Assembly: GCA_022820995.1 (NCBI GenBank)
Contig: JAJEEM010000016.1
Coordinates: 1-64,000, forward strand
From: Gemmatimonadota bacterium
GTDB lineage: Bacteria > Gemmatimonadota > Gemmatimonadetes > Palauibacterales > Palauibacteraceae
Direction: 5' to 3'
Length of the DNA: 64,000 bases
This document shows, piece after piece, positions 27,991 through 35,942 of this stretch. The notes below the pieces were generated by a model. It ran no database searches and was not told the DNA's origin. It worked only from the letters and a program-made list of their open reading frames with translations. The position numbers and the translations under genes are program-made. Position 1 is the stretch's first letter. Every line of letters starts with the position of its first letter.

Positions 27991-28944
27991 GTGAACTCCG
28001 GCGGCCCCTCCGCGACCGTTGGCCGCGTGCTGCGGATCGCGGGTGGGGTCTATCACGTCGACGATTCCGCGACGGTGATCCGGGCGTCGCTGCGCGGGCG
28101 CCTGAAGCGGACGGACTCCCGCATCGTTTCGGTCGGCGATCTCGTCGAACTGGAACGCGTCGGCGACGAGATGCGGATCGTCCGGCTTCGCGCGCGAAGC
28201 GGCGCGCTCTCCCGGCACGGCGTTTCGAAGCGTCGGGAGCAGGTCATCGTCGCGAACGTGGACCAGGTCGCCGTCGTGGTCTCGGTGACGGCGCCCGATC
28301 CCGACTTCCTCATGGTGGACCGACTGCTCGCGCTCGCGGCGCTGAGCGGCATCGACGCCTTCCTCGTCGTCAACAAGACGGACCTCGCGGAGCCTGTGCC
28401 GAACGCTGCGACTTCCGGCGCGGCGGCCGGGAAACCGGCACCCGGGGACGGCCTCGAACAGTACGCGGCGCTCGGCGTGGAGACGCTGCGGACGAGCGTC
28501 GAGTCGAGGGCGGGACTGGAGGCGTTTTCGGAACGCCTCGCGGGACGGATCACGGTGCTCAGCGGGCAGTCGGGCGTGGGAAAGTCGAGCCTGTTGAACG
28601 CGCTCGTGCCGGAACTCGACCTGCGTGTGGGCGAGATCAGCGAGCGGCGGGGTCGGGGGCGGCATACGACCGTGGCGTCGGCGCTCTATCGATATCCGGG
28701 GGGCGGCTACGTGGCGGACACGCCCGGCTTGCAGTACCTGGCGCTGTGGGAGCTGGATCCGGCGGAACTTTCGGGGGGCTTCGTCGAGATCGCCGCGATG
28801 AGCGACGCCTGCCGGTTCGCGGACTGCCGGCATCGAGTGGAGCCGGACTGCGCGGTTCGCGTGGCCGTGGAGGATGGGACGATCGGGCGAAGGCGGCTGG
28901 AGAGCTACCTGCGCCTCCTCGACGAAGCGGAGAAGGGTCGTTGA
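27991..28944 (+). CDS. rsgA: Ribosome small-subunit biogenesis GTPase RsgA
   Basis: A 317-residue circularly permuted GTPase: an OB-fold (GRVLRIAGGVYHV), then G4 NKTD, G1 GQSGVGKSS, G2 (RGRGRHTT), G3 DTPG, and a C-terminal zinc knuckle (CRFADCRHRVEPDC). It checks late 30S subunit assembly. A run of low-complexity residues (ATSGAAAGKPAPGDG) sits after the G4 loop. The start is GTG 27991. It is 34 bp after sufU and overlaps the nudix gene by TTGA. Confidence 0.94.
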   Translation: MNSGGPSATVGRVLRIAGGVYHVDDSATVIRASLRGRLKRTDSRIVSVGDLVELERVGDEMRIVRLRARSGALSRHGVSKRREQVIVANVDQVAVVVSVTAPDPDFLMVDRLLALAALSGIDAFLVVNKTDLAEPVPNAATSGAAAGKPAPGDGLEQYAALGVETLRTSVESRAGLEAFSERLAGRITVLSGQSGVGKSSLLNALVPELDLRVGEISERRGRGRHTTVASALYRYPGGGYVADTPGLQYLALWELDPAELSGGFVEIAAMSDACRFADCRHRVEPDCAVRVAVEDGTIGRRRLESYLRLLDEAEKGR

Positions 28945-29537
28945 GCGAGGGTTGGAGCGCGGCACGGGTCGCTCATCGGCTGGTCACGGCGGGTCACGCC
29001 GAGGTCGACCCCGGGGCGGCGGAGCGCCACGCGGCCGTGACCCTCGTGGTCCGTCCTCGGAGTCACGACCTGGAGGTGCTCTTCGTCCGGCGGGCGGAGC
29101 TCCCCGGCGACCCGTGGTCCGGCCATATGGCGCTTCCCGGCGGACACCGGGACGCGGCGGACGCGGATCTCCTGGAGACGGCGCGCCGCGAGTTGCGCGA
29201 GGAAGTGGGGCTGGATCTTCCGCGCAACGGGTTCCTCGGACGGCTCGACGACCTGCACCCGGTGACGCGCCGGATCCCGTCGATCCTCATCTCCCCCTTC
29301 GTCGCGTGGCACGGGGAGGGCGCGCGGGTCTCGACGAACGCCGAAGTGCAGTATCATGTGTGGGCTCCGCTCCGCGCGCTGCGCGACCCGGCACTGCGCT
29401 CGGAAGTCCGCTATCCCGATGGTGGCCACGAACATGTGTGGCCCTCCATCTTGTACGAGGGCGACGCCATTTGGGGGCTCACGCACCGCGTCGTCATGAA
29501 CTTCCTAGACATCATCACGGAGAGAACCGGCCAATGA
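28941..29537 (+). CDS. Nudix hydrolase, CoA-pyrophosphatase-like
   Basis: A 198-residue nudix enzyme. The nudix box runs from GGHRDAADADLLETA to RRELREEVGL. The D-A-D-L-L-x-T-A-x-R-E form, with MALPGG before it, is that of the YeaB/NUDT7-type CoA diphosphatases rather than of MutT. The later PSILISPFVAW segment also fits that group. The start is TTG 28941 overlapping the rsgA stop, with GAGAAGGG upstream. Its own stop overlaps the osmC start (ATGA). Confidence 0.88.
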   Translation: MSEGWSAARVAHRLVTAGHAEVDPGAAERHAAVTLVVRPRSHDLEVLFVRRAELPGDPWSGHMALPGGHRDAADADLLETARRELREEVGLDLPRNGFLGRLDDLHPVTRRIPSILISPFVAWHGEGARVSTNAEVQYHVWAPLRALRDPALRSEVRYPDGGHEHVWPSILYEGDAIWGLTHRVVMNFLDIITERTGQ

Positions 29538-30001
29538 GTGAAGTCGTCTATCGCTCGCACGTGAAGATCGTGCGACAGAAGGGTCCATACCGCACGGCGG
29601 AGATCCCGGCCACGGATGCGCCGGTCGATTTCGGCGTCCACTCCGCGGTCGCCGAGTACTACGGAGTTCGGGACAACCGCGACATCGCGACGACCCTCGA
29701 CTATGTCATCGCCGCGACCGGCGGCTGACTGGCCGGAACCTTCGGGGGCGCGCTGGAAGCGCGCGGCGTCAAGGCGGATGAAGGACGGTTGGTGGCGAAC
29801 GTGGAAGGCGAGGTCGAGACGGACGACGGCGTGCTCGTGATCCGGCGGATCCGGGCCCGATACCGTCTGCAGGCGGATGAGGCGCACGCCGATGCGATCC
29901 GGCGCGCGTTCGAGGCCCATCCGCCGAAGTGTCCGGTCTACCGAACGCTTTCCGGCTGCATCGACATCACGACGGAACTCGACATCGTACCGGTCGACTA
30001 G
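29534..30001 (+). CDS. OsmC/Ohr-family peroxidase with predicted selenocysteine (UGA-decoded)
   Basis: A 155-residue OsmC-family protein read through an in-frame TGA at 29726-29728 (residue 65). Both halves are in the same frame. The part before ends TTLDYVIAATGG and the part after begins LAGTFGGALEARGV, so the TGA replaces exactly the peroxidatic cysteine of OsmC/Ohr proteins (the usual GGC-xxGT context). A second conserved Cys133 in PPKCPVYRTL is the resolving-cysteine position, 68 residues on. A SECIS-like hairpin follows. The enzyme would reduce organic hydroperoxides. It is the last gene of the suf operon and starts by overlap with the nudix gene. The alternative is a plain TGC-to-TGA nonsense mutation. 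Confidence 0.83.
29748..29764 (+). promoter_or_regulatory. Bacterial SECIS-like hairpin of the OsmC gene
   Basis: GCGCGC (29748-29753), loop TGGAA, GCGCGC (29759-29764). The loop starts 25 bases after the in-frame TGA and has G in its first positions, both within the known limits for SelB-dependent SECIS elements. Confidence 0.65.
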
Positions 30002-30393
30002 ACCCAAACCAGGCGTTGGTTTCGCGCGCCAAGTGCTGAACAGCCGGACGGCCGACGACGACGATCTCCTCGTCGCTTAGCTCGGCCTCCGGGCTGTGCT
30101 TGCGTGCCCGAATCCTGCCCGCCTCGCGCCTCCTCCCGGGCACTGTTCCTTCGGCCCAGGTCGTGCGATCTTGTCTTCGCCGGAAAGGCCTCCTGGCTGA
30201 GGACCGGGCATCTGCTGCCCGAATCCGTTAACCGCAACCAGAACAGGCGTTTCCGGTCTTTTTTTTAAATTCCTGACAAATCACGCTTGTCTTGGGGACA
30301 GGGTATCCGGCGTTGGCCACGCCCGGATGTTGGGCACACACGCGGAGCTGGACCTGAACCCGGGAGACAACCGCAGAGGACAAAACCAAACCC
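30002..30393. other. 392-bp intergenic region after the suf operon
   Basis: No gene is supported here on either strand. It holds a hairpin (30205-30221) and an eight-base T-run (30259-30266). From about 30240 the sequence is clearly less GC-rich than the surroundings. The end of the suf-osmC transcript and the promoter of the next lipoprotein gene must lie here, but I cannot place a convincing promoter. Confidence 0.6.
30205..30221. terminator. Hairpin, possible terminator of the suf-osmC transcript
   Basis: CGGGCA, loop TCTGC, TGCCCG. It is a perfect six-base stem but is not directly followed by a T-run; eight T residues come 38 bases later. Confidence 0.35.
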
Positions 30394-32106
30394 ATGAATT
30401 CACATCGCAAGTACCTTCTTCTGATCGCGGGCCTCCCGCTCGCAACAAGCTGCGTCGATGACCCGGTGTCCGTTGACGAACAACCGATCGAGGTCGTTGG
30501 CGATCTGTCGGCGCACCGGGTGCCGCAGGCCAATGATGTCACCGTCGTCAACAACTCCCGCGCCCGCCTCGAAGTCGAGTTCGAGGTCTCGGGAGAGCTG
30601 AGCCCGAACACGCCGATCACCGTCCACCTTGAGGGCGTGGCAACCGAGGACATCAGCGAAGGCGAGGTGCAACTGGCCCTGCCCACCTTTGCGGCGATGG
30701 AACTTGCCGGGTCGGACAAGCGGCCGAAGTACGTGCCGGGCGGCAAGGCGCCCGTGGTGGCAAGCTGGCCGTTGCCGAAGATGGATGCCGGCGACCACTG
30801 GAAGCAGTCGGTCGAGATCGGCAGTGTCGAAGAGAAGGGCTACTATCAGATCTCGGCGTTCGCCAAGACCGACGGGGATTTCAAGTCGCCGCATGTGTTC
30901 GACGATGTGTTTCACGAGAGGTGGCTGTATATCGCCGACGGCGGCGGATCCGTGACGCGCGTGTTCGACGAGTCGGTCTTTCCCGACAACATCGTCCCGC
31001 AACCGGGGCCCTTCGAGGCGTGGATCGGGCCGGGAACCAGTGGCCCCAACCAGGAGATGGCGAGTGCCAACGCTCTAGCTGCGGGGTCACGTCCCCGTAC
31101 GTTCAGTGTCTACTTCTTCACGAAGGACTGGGAGGGCACCAACACCGCGATGGAGGGCGCCTCGGTCAGTGCCGCGTACATCGAGCGCGGCCAGCACGTC
31201 GTCACGGTCAGGCGCACCGTCCCAGCCAATGGCATTGTGGAGTTCCCCTGCACGGGCTATGCGGAGCAACACGTCTCGGGCAGGGTGACGAACCCCACCA
31301 CGGCCGAGATCAACGGAGGGCATCGCCTCGCGTATTGGCAGGCGCGCTATGACGACTGCGGCAAGAGGCGCGACGTTGAAGGCAGCCGACAATACTATCT
31401 TCCGTGGAGCTTCCTCGACTATTCGATTCCGTTGATTGAGAACCACTTCGGCTACTTCCGGAGTCGGGTGACGTTCGAGTACGAGGACTTCGACACAGGC
31501 GCCACCCCTCTCCCCGGCTCCCTTTACAGAAGTGGCGACGACAAGATCGTGTACCGCGCCTACTACGACCGGCATTGGACATCCGCACACGAGTTCGGCC
31601 ACGCCCTGCACGAGGAACAGCTCGGTGGGCTGTGGGACCCCGAGTGCTCCATGCACGACGTCCCCGACGTGTCGAACTACAAGTGCGCTCTGCTGGAGGG
31701 GATTGCGGACTACGCCGGTAACGTCGGTACCCCCGTTAGTAGGCAGCCCTTCGGGAGTTGGGAATCTAAACACTACACCCCACCGGCCGGCCGGGGCTAC
31801 GGCGAGATCGAGGGCAATGTGGCCGCCCTGTTCCACGACCTGATCGACGACGCCAACGAAAGGAACGACCGGACGACCCTGAAGGCCGTCAACGTAATGA
31901 CGGTCTTCAAGACGTGCCGCAACTCTGGCGGCAAGCGCAACGACACGGCCGACTTCGTTTGGTGCCTCGAGAACCGGGTCGACGCGGCCGTGCACAGGGC
32001 CAGCTTCCCGGGGCTCGGTGTTCCGCGAAATCCGAGCAGCGCGAGACCGTCGGACTGGAATGCCGACGACATCCGGGCCACGTGGATTCAGAACCTGAGG
32101 AGGTAG
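30394..32106 (+). CDS. Lipoprotein with a zincin-type HEFGH motif
   Basis: A 570-residue lipoprotein (lipobox LATSC, Cys20). The N-terminal half is beta-rich with strands typical of an adhesin-like or Ig-like domain (NNSRARLEVEFEVSGEL, ITVHLEGV). The C-terminal half has HWTSAHEFGHALHEEQ (HEFGH, the zinc-binding helix of gluzincins or metzincins) followed by a conserved acidic EGIADYAGN, a good candidate for the third ligand region. A cell-surface metallopeptidase is likely; the family is not recognised. It uses more A/T-ending codons than neighbours, a hint of different origin. Confidence 0.7.
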   Translation: MNSHRKYLLLIAGLPLATSCVDDPVSVDEQPIEVVGDLSAHRVPQANDVTVVNNSRARLEVEFEVSGELSPNTPITVHLEGVATEDISEGEVQLALPTFAAMELAGSDKRPKYVPGGKAPVVASWPLPKMDAGDHWKQSVEIGSVEEKGYYQISAFAKTDGDFKSPHVFDDVFHERWLYIADGGGSVTRVFDESVFPDNIVPQPGPFEAWIGPGTSGPNQEMASANALAAGSRPRTFSVYFFTKDWEGTNTAMEGASVSAAYIERGQHVVTVRRTVPANGIVEFPCTGYAEQHVSGRVTNPTTAEINGGHRLAYWQARYDDCGKRRDVEGSRQYYLPWSFLDYSIPLIENHFGYFRSRVTFEYEDFDTGATPLPGSLYRSGDDKIVYRAYYDRHWTSAHEFGHALHEEQLGGLWDPECSMHDVPDVSNYKCALLEGIADYAGNVGTPVSRQPFGSWESKHYTPPAGRGYGEIEGNVAALFHDLIDDANERNDRTTLKAVNVMTVFKTCRNSGGKRNDTADFVWCLENRVDAAVHRASFPGLGVPRNPSSARPSDWNADDIRATWIQNLRR

Positions 32107-32108
32107 TC

Positions 32109-32696
32109 ATGATGAAGACGGTCGTGCTTGCCGTCGCCGCCGCGATGCTGGCGGCTTCATGCTACGTCTTCGACACCACTTCTCACGCCTGGCTCGAGGT
32201 AGGAGTCGGCGCCGGTTATGCCGATGGCACGTTCGAGATGGAGTGGCCTCCGGAGTCCGGCGAGCATATCGCGGTAAACCAGTCGCTTACGGATTCCGCA
32301 GGATTCGCCGGCATCGAAGTCGAGATCAACGTGCCCGGCGAATCGCCACGCATACTGACGGCCACCGACTTTTACGGGCGGCGCAACAACACCGTCGACC
32401 TGATCAAGGTGCCGGAGGAAGGCAGGGCGAGCATCTTCGTAAAGCTCTACCAACAAGGCGAGATGGTCGCGAGGGGCCACATTTCGTGGCCCCTCGACTC
32501 CGTCGCAGGGAGATGGAGACTCGTGGTGGAGCGAATACCCTGGGCATGGGGCGTAGGAATCCGCAAGAACGGCGACCCCGTGTGCTTTTTTCCGTGGTGC
32601 TACAACATCGAGCGCATCGAGATCGACGAAGCCGCTCGCAATCACCCGGATGAGGCGCTCTGGCTGGTGTTGGACAGGCACACCGCCGCCGGCTAG
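32109..32696 (+). CDS. Hypothetical lipoprotein, partner of the HEFGH lipoprotein
   Basis: A 195-residue protein with a short signal ending LAASC (Cys18) behind a strong GAGGAGG. The mature part is beta-rich (FAGIEVEINVPGE, ASIFVKLYQQGEMVARGHISW, WRLVVERIPWAWGVG) with two cysteines in CFFPWC near the end. It starts two bases after the preceding stop, so the pair is one operon. No family is recognised. Codon usage resembles the upstream gene. Confidence 0.65.
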   Translation: MMKTVVLAVAAAMLAASCYVFDTTSHAWLEVGVGAGYADGTFEMEWPPESGEHIAVNQSLTDSAGFAGIEVEINVPGESPRILTATDFYGRRNNTVDLIKVPEEGRASIFVKLYQQGEMVARGHISWPLDSVAGRWRLVVERIPWAWGVGIRKNGDPVCFFPWCYNIERIEIDEAARNHPDEALWLVLDRHTAAG

Positions 32697-32710
32697 TAGC
32701 CGCCTCACGT

Positions 32711-32757
32711 GCCACAGCTCCGGGGCTGGCTCGGATCGCCAGCCCGGAGCCTGTGGC
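32711..32757. terminator. Strong hairpin between convergent genes
   Basis: Left arm 32711-32730 and right arm 32738-32757 pair almost completely (GCCACAG with CTGTGGC outside, GGCTGGC with GCCAGCC inside) around a seven-base loop. Without a T-run it is best read as a bidirectional terminator. Confidence 0.6.
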
Positions 32758-32797
32758 GCTTCCGACCTCGTTCGTTCGCCTGGCAGGCGGCGGCGGC

Positions 32798-34171
32798 CTA
32801 GGTCAACTGGTCGGCGAGGCGGCCGTAGAGGTCGGCGAGGGCGGCGATCCCCTTTCGGTAGACCTCGAGATCGATCCACTCGTCCGGCGCGTGCATGTTG
32901 CTTCCCGGCAGCCCGAAACCGATGAGGAGCGCGGGGGCACCGAACGTCTCCTCGAACTCCTGCACGATGGGGATCGAGCCGCCCTCGCGGATGTAGGCGG
33001 GCGGAGCGCCGAACCCCGACTCCAGCGCGGCGGACGCGGCGTCGAAGACGGGATGTTCGGTGTCGGCCACCCAGGGCGCGCCGCCGTGGGAGCGCTTGAT
33101 CTCGACGGTCACGCCCTCCGGCGCGAGTTCGCGGACGCGGGCCTCGAAGGCTTCGACCACCTGCGCCGGATCCTGATCCGGAACGAGCCGCATCGACACC
33201 TTCGCCATCGCGTGCGAGGGGAGGACGGTCTTCGAGCCTTCGCCGGTGAAGCCGCCGAGTAGCCCGTTCACGTCGAGCGTGGGGCGGTACCATAGCCGCT
33301 CCAGCGCGGAGAACCCGGCTTCCCCGCCGAGCGCCGGTGCGCCGACACCCATCCGGAGCGTCTCTTCATCCATGGGGAGGCGTTCGAGATCGGCGCGTTC
33401 GCGGGGGCTGATGGGTCGGACCGCATCGTAATACCCCGGCACGGTGGCCCGGCCATCTTCGTCGCGGAGGCCCGCGAGGATGGCGGCCAGCGCGTTGGCG
33501 GGGTTCACGACCGCGCCACCGTAGGTGCCGGAGTGAAGGTCCGACCGGGGACCGCGGACGTTGATCTCGGTGTAGACGATGCCCCGCAGCCCGGTCGTGA
33601 TGCACGGCAGCTCCGGGGAGAACATCCCGGTGTCGCTGACGAGGATCGCGTTGCAGGCGAGCCGCTCCGCGTGCTCGTGGAGGAACGCCGCGAGGTGGCG
33701 GCTTCCCACCTCCTCCTCGCCCTCGATCACGAGCTTGAGATTGACGGGGACATCGGCCCCGGACGCCAGGCGCGTCTCGAGCGCCTTGATGTGCATGTGG
33801 ACCTGCCCCTTGTCGTCGATCGAGCCGCGGGCGTACAGGCGGCCATCGCGGACCTCCGGGTCGAACGGCGGGCTCGTCCACAACTCATCGGGTTCCGAGG
33901 GCTGCACGTCGTAGTGCCCGTACATGAGCACGGTCGGCGCCTCGGCGGAGTGGGTCCGTTCGCCGACGACGATGGGATGCCCCCCTGTCTCGATGACCTC
34001 GGACTCCTGCATCCCCGCCGCGAGGAGGTGCTCCGCGACCCAGTCCGCGCACGCGCGGACATCGCCCGCGTGTCCGGGATCGGTGCTGATGCTGGGAATG
34101 CGGAGAAAGGCCTTCAGTTCCTCGTGAAAGCGAGGCAGTTCGCGGTCGATATGGGCGGCGAAGTCGGACAT
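32798..34171 (-). CDS. M20 family dipeptidase
   Basis: A 457-residue zinc peptidase of the M20 family (carnosinase/CNDP-like branch). MYGHYDVQP holds the first metal ligand and ARGSIDDKGQVHMHI the bridging Asp. IEGEEEVGS supplies the Glu-Glu pair (catalytic base and ligand), and HAPDEWIDLE near the C-terminus gives the last His ligand. The dimerisation domain lies between about residues 200 and 340. There is no signal peptide, so it is cytoplasmic and releases amino acids from dipeptides. The diaminopropionate ammonia-lyase gene 115 bp upstream could use the products. Confidence 0.92.
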   Translation of the reverse strand: MSDFAAHIDRELPRFHEELKAFLRIPSISTDPGHAGDVRACADWVAEHLLAAGMQESEVIETGGHPIVVGERTHSAEAPTVLMYGHYDVQPSEPDELWTSPPFDPEVRDGRLYARGSIDDKGQVHMHIKALETRLASGADVPVNLKLVIEGEEEVGSRHLAAFLHEHAERLACNAILVSDTGMFSPELPCITTGLRGIVYTEINVRGPRSDLHSGTYGGAVVNPANALAAILAGLRDEDGRATVPGYYDAVRPISPRERADLERLPMDEETLRMGVGAPALGGEAGFSALERLWYRPTLDVNGLLGGFTGEGSKTVLPSHAMAKVSMRLVPDQDPAQVVEAFEARVRELAPEGVTVEIKRSHGGAPWVADTEHPVFDAASAALESGFGAPPAYIREGGSIPIVQEFEETFGAPALLIGFGLPGSNMHAPDEWIDLEVYRKGIAALADLYGRLADQLT

Positions 34172-34285
34172 GTGGCTCCCGGGCGGATCGAGGGGACTCG
34201 GGGCGCGCTGGCGGTTCGCGCCTGCGACCCGATGATCGGCGTGATCGACTATACGGAGGAGGAGGCCCGCGGCAAGCGGCCGCCG

Positions 34286-35425
34286 TCAGTCGAAACGCTG
34301 CTCGGTGACGAGCGCGCCGACGCGCGAGGACGCGTCGAGGCCGAGGAGCCGGCGCAGGGCGGGGAGGCGGGCAAGGGCGAGGAGCGCTCCTGCGCCGGCG
34401 GCGCCGGACGGGCCCGCGATGATGCGGGCGCCCAGCCGACCGGACTCCAGCGCCTCGGCGCCGGCGGCCCATGCGGGCTCGGGAAGCGCGACTGCGGCGT
34501 CGAGCAGCGGCGCCAGGTACTCCCAGGCGATCGTCGACGCGACGCCGGCGGCGAGACCGCCCATCGCGGTGTGGAACGGCGGTTCCGCAATGCTCGCCCG
34601 GCCGAGTCGCAGGCTCCGGCCGAAGCAGTCCGCCCGCCACGGCTCGACGGCGATGAAACGCGGCCGCCCCTCGCCGCACACCTGCGCGAAATGGCCGCAC
34701 ACCCCGGTCGCGAGGCCGCCGACGCCCGCCTGCACGAAGAGGTGCGTGAGCGGCGGCGCGCCGGCATCGGCGAGGTCGTCCAGCATCTCCGCGGCGAGGA
34801 GCGTGTAGCCCGCCATGATGCGGCGCGGCGTCTCCTCGTAGCCTTCATACGCCGTGTCGGAGACGACGATCCAGCCGTTCCGCGCGGCCTCCCGGTCGGT
34901 GTGCCCCACGACGCCGTCGTACTCGCCGGGTACGCGGACGACCCTCGCGCCGTGCTCCTCGATCGCGCGGGCGCGAGCCGGTATCGCATCTTCCGGAAGG
35001 AAGATCACGCAGCGGCAGCCGAACTCGGCGCTTCCCCACGCGACGGACCGGCCGTGGTTCCCCGCCGAGGCGGTCGTGACCGTGATCCCGGCCGCCAGCG
35101 GATGCCCGGCCCGCAGTTCCGCCGCGGTCGGCCGGGTGCCGCTCCGGCGCTCGATCTCGTCCTGCAGCGCGCGCAGGACCGCGAACGCCCCGCCAAGCAC
35201 CTTGAACGAGCCGAGCCCGAAGCGCGACGATTCGTCCTTTATCCGGACCGACTTCACTCCCAGCAACGCGGCGAGCCCCGGCAGTGTTACCATCGGCGTC
35301 GCGTCGTACCCATGCCAGCTTCGGATCACGTCCCTGGCCGTCGCGGCCGCGGACGGATCGAGGATCCCCTCCGCGGCCTCGTGCCGCAGTTGCGGTGAGC
35401 GGAGCGAAAGGCGGAGCGCGCTCAT
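34286..35425 (-). CDS. Diaminopropionate ammonia-lyase-like PLP enzyme
   Basis: A 379-residue fold-type II PLP enzyme. DESSRFGLGSFKVLGGAFAVL contains the PLP lysine in the SFKVLGG form that is characteristic of diaminopropionate ammonia-lyase (YgeX). ITVTTASAGNHGRSVAWG is the phosphate/substrate loop and QAGVGGLA the glycine-rich PLP phosphate cup. It would convert 2,3-diaminopropionate to pyruvate and ammonia; threonine or serine dehydratase activity is the alternative. ATG 35425 is chosen since the family begins close to this point. It is divergent from the VOC gene. Confidence 0.84.
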   Translation of the reverse strand: MSALRLSLRSPQLRHEAAEGILDPSAAATARDVIRSWHGYDATPMVTLPGLAALLGVKSVRIKDESSRFGLGSFKVLGGAFAVLRALQDEIERRSGTRPTAAELRAGHPLAAGITVTTASAGNHGRSVAWGSAEFGCRCVIFLPEDAIPARARAIEEHGARVVRVPGEYDGVVGHTDREAARNGWIVVSDTAYEGYEETPRRIMAGYTLLAAEMLDDLADAGAPPLTHLFVQAGVGGLATGVCGHFAQVCGEGRPRFIAVEPWRADCFGRSLRLGRASIAEPPFHTAMGGLAAGVASTIAWEYLAPLLDAAVALPEPAWAAGAEALESGRLGARIIAGPSGAAGAGALLALARLPALRRLLGLDASSRVGALVTEQRFD

Positions 35426-35545
35426 CGCGCAGATGGCCGGAACCGGAGAGCCGGGCGGTCTCGGCGCGCACCGTTGGCGGCGCGGCCCCGGAGCGTCAGT
35501 TTCCCGGCGACCGTCGCCACAGCGCCCTGAACCCGGAGCGATCCC

Positions 35546-35920
35546 TTGGATCTCGGCCTCTTCTCGATCAGTCTCACGGTGAAGGACCTCGCCGCCTCGA
35601 AGGCGTTCTATGAGAAGCTCGGTTTCGTGCAGACCGGCGGTGATGCCGAGGCAAACTATCTGATCATGATGAACGGAGGGACGGTGGTGGGCCTCTTCCA
35701 CGGCATGTTCGAGAAAAACATCCTCACCTTCAATCCGGGGCTCACGCTCGAGGGCAGGCCCATGGAATCGTGGACGGATGTCCGGGAACTCGAACGGACG
35801 CTGCGGGAACGCGGCGCGGAGATCGCGCACGGCACGGAGGAGGCGGGCGACTCCGGACCCGCACACGTCGTTCTCGAGGATCCCGACGGAAACCCCATCC
35901 TCATCGACCAGTTCTTCTAG
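35546..35920 (+). CDS. VOC-family (glyoxalase-fold) protein
   Basis: A 124-residue protein of the vicinal-oxygen-chelate fold: [21 protein letters not shown] at the start, a middle [15 protein letters not shown] strand, and the closing [19 protein letters not shown]. The usual first metal His is replaced (FSISLTV), so it may be a non-enzymatic or antibiotic-binding member. The TTG start has weak GGAGCGAT upstream. Confidence 0.83.
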   Translation: MDLGLFSISLTVKDLAASKAFYEKLGFVQTGGDAEANYLIMMNGGTVVGLFHGMFEKNILTFNPGLTLEGRPMESWTDVRELERTLRERGAEIAHGTEEAGDSGPAHVVLEDPDGNPILIDQFF

Positions 35921-35942
35921 CCGCCCCTCAAGGATATCTCCA

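Noticed and set aside
29789-30001. A separate 70-residue gene starting at an internal ATG/GTG after the OsmC TGA
   Set aside because: It is in the same frame as the first half and supplies the C-terminal half of the OsmC fold; read as one selenoprotein gene.
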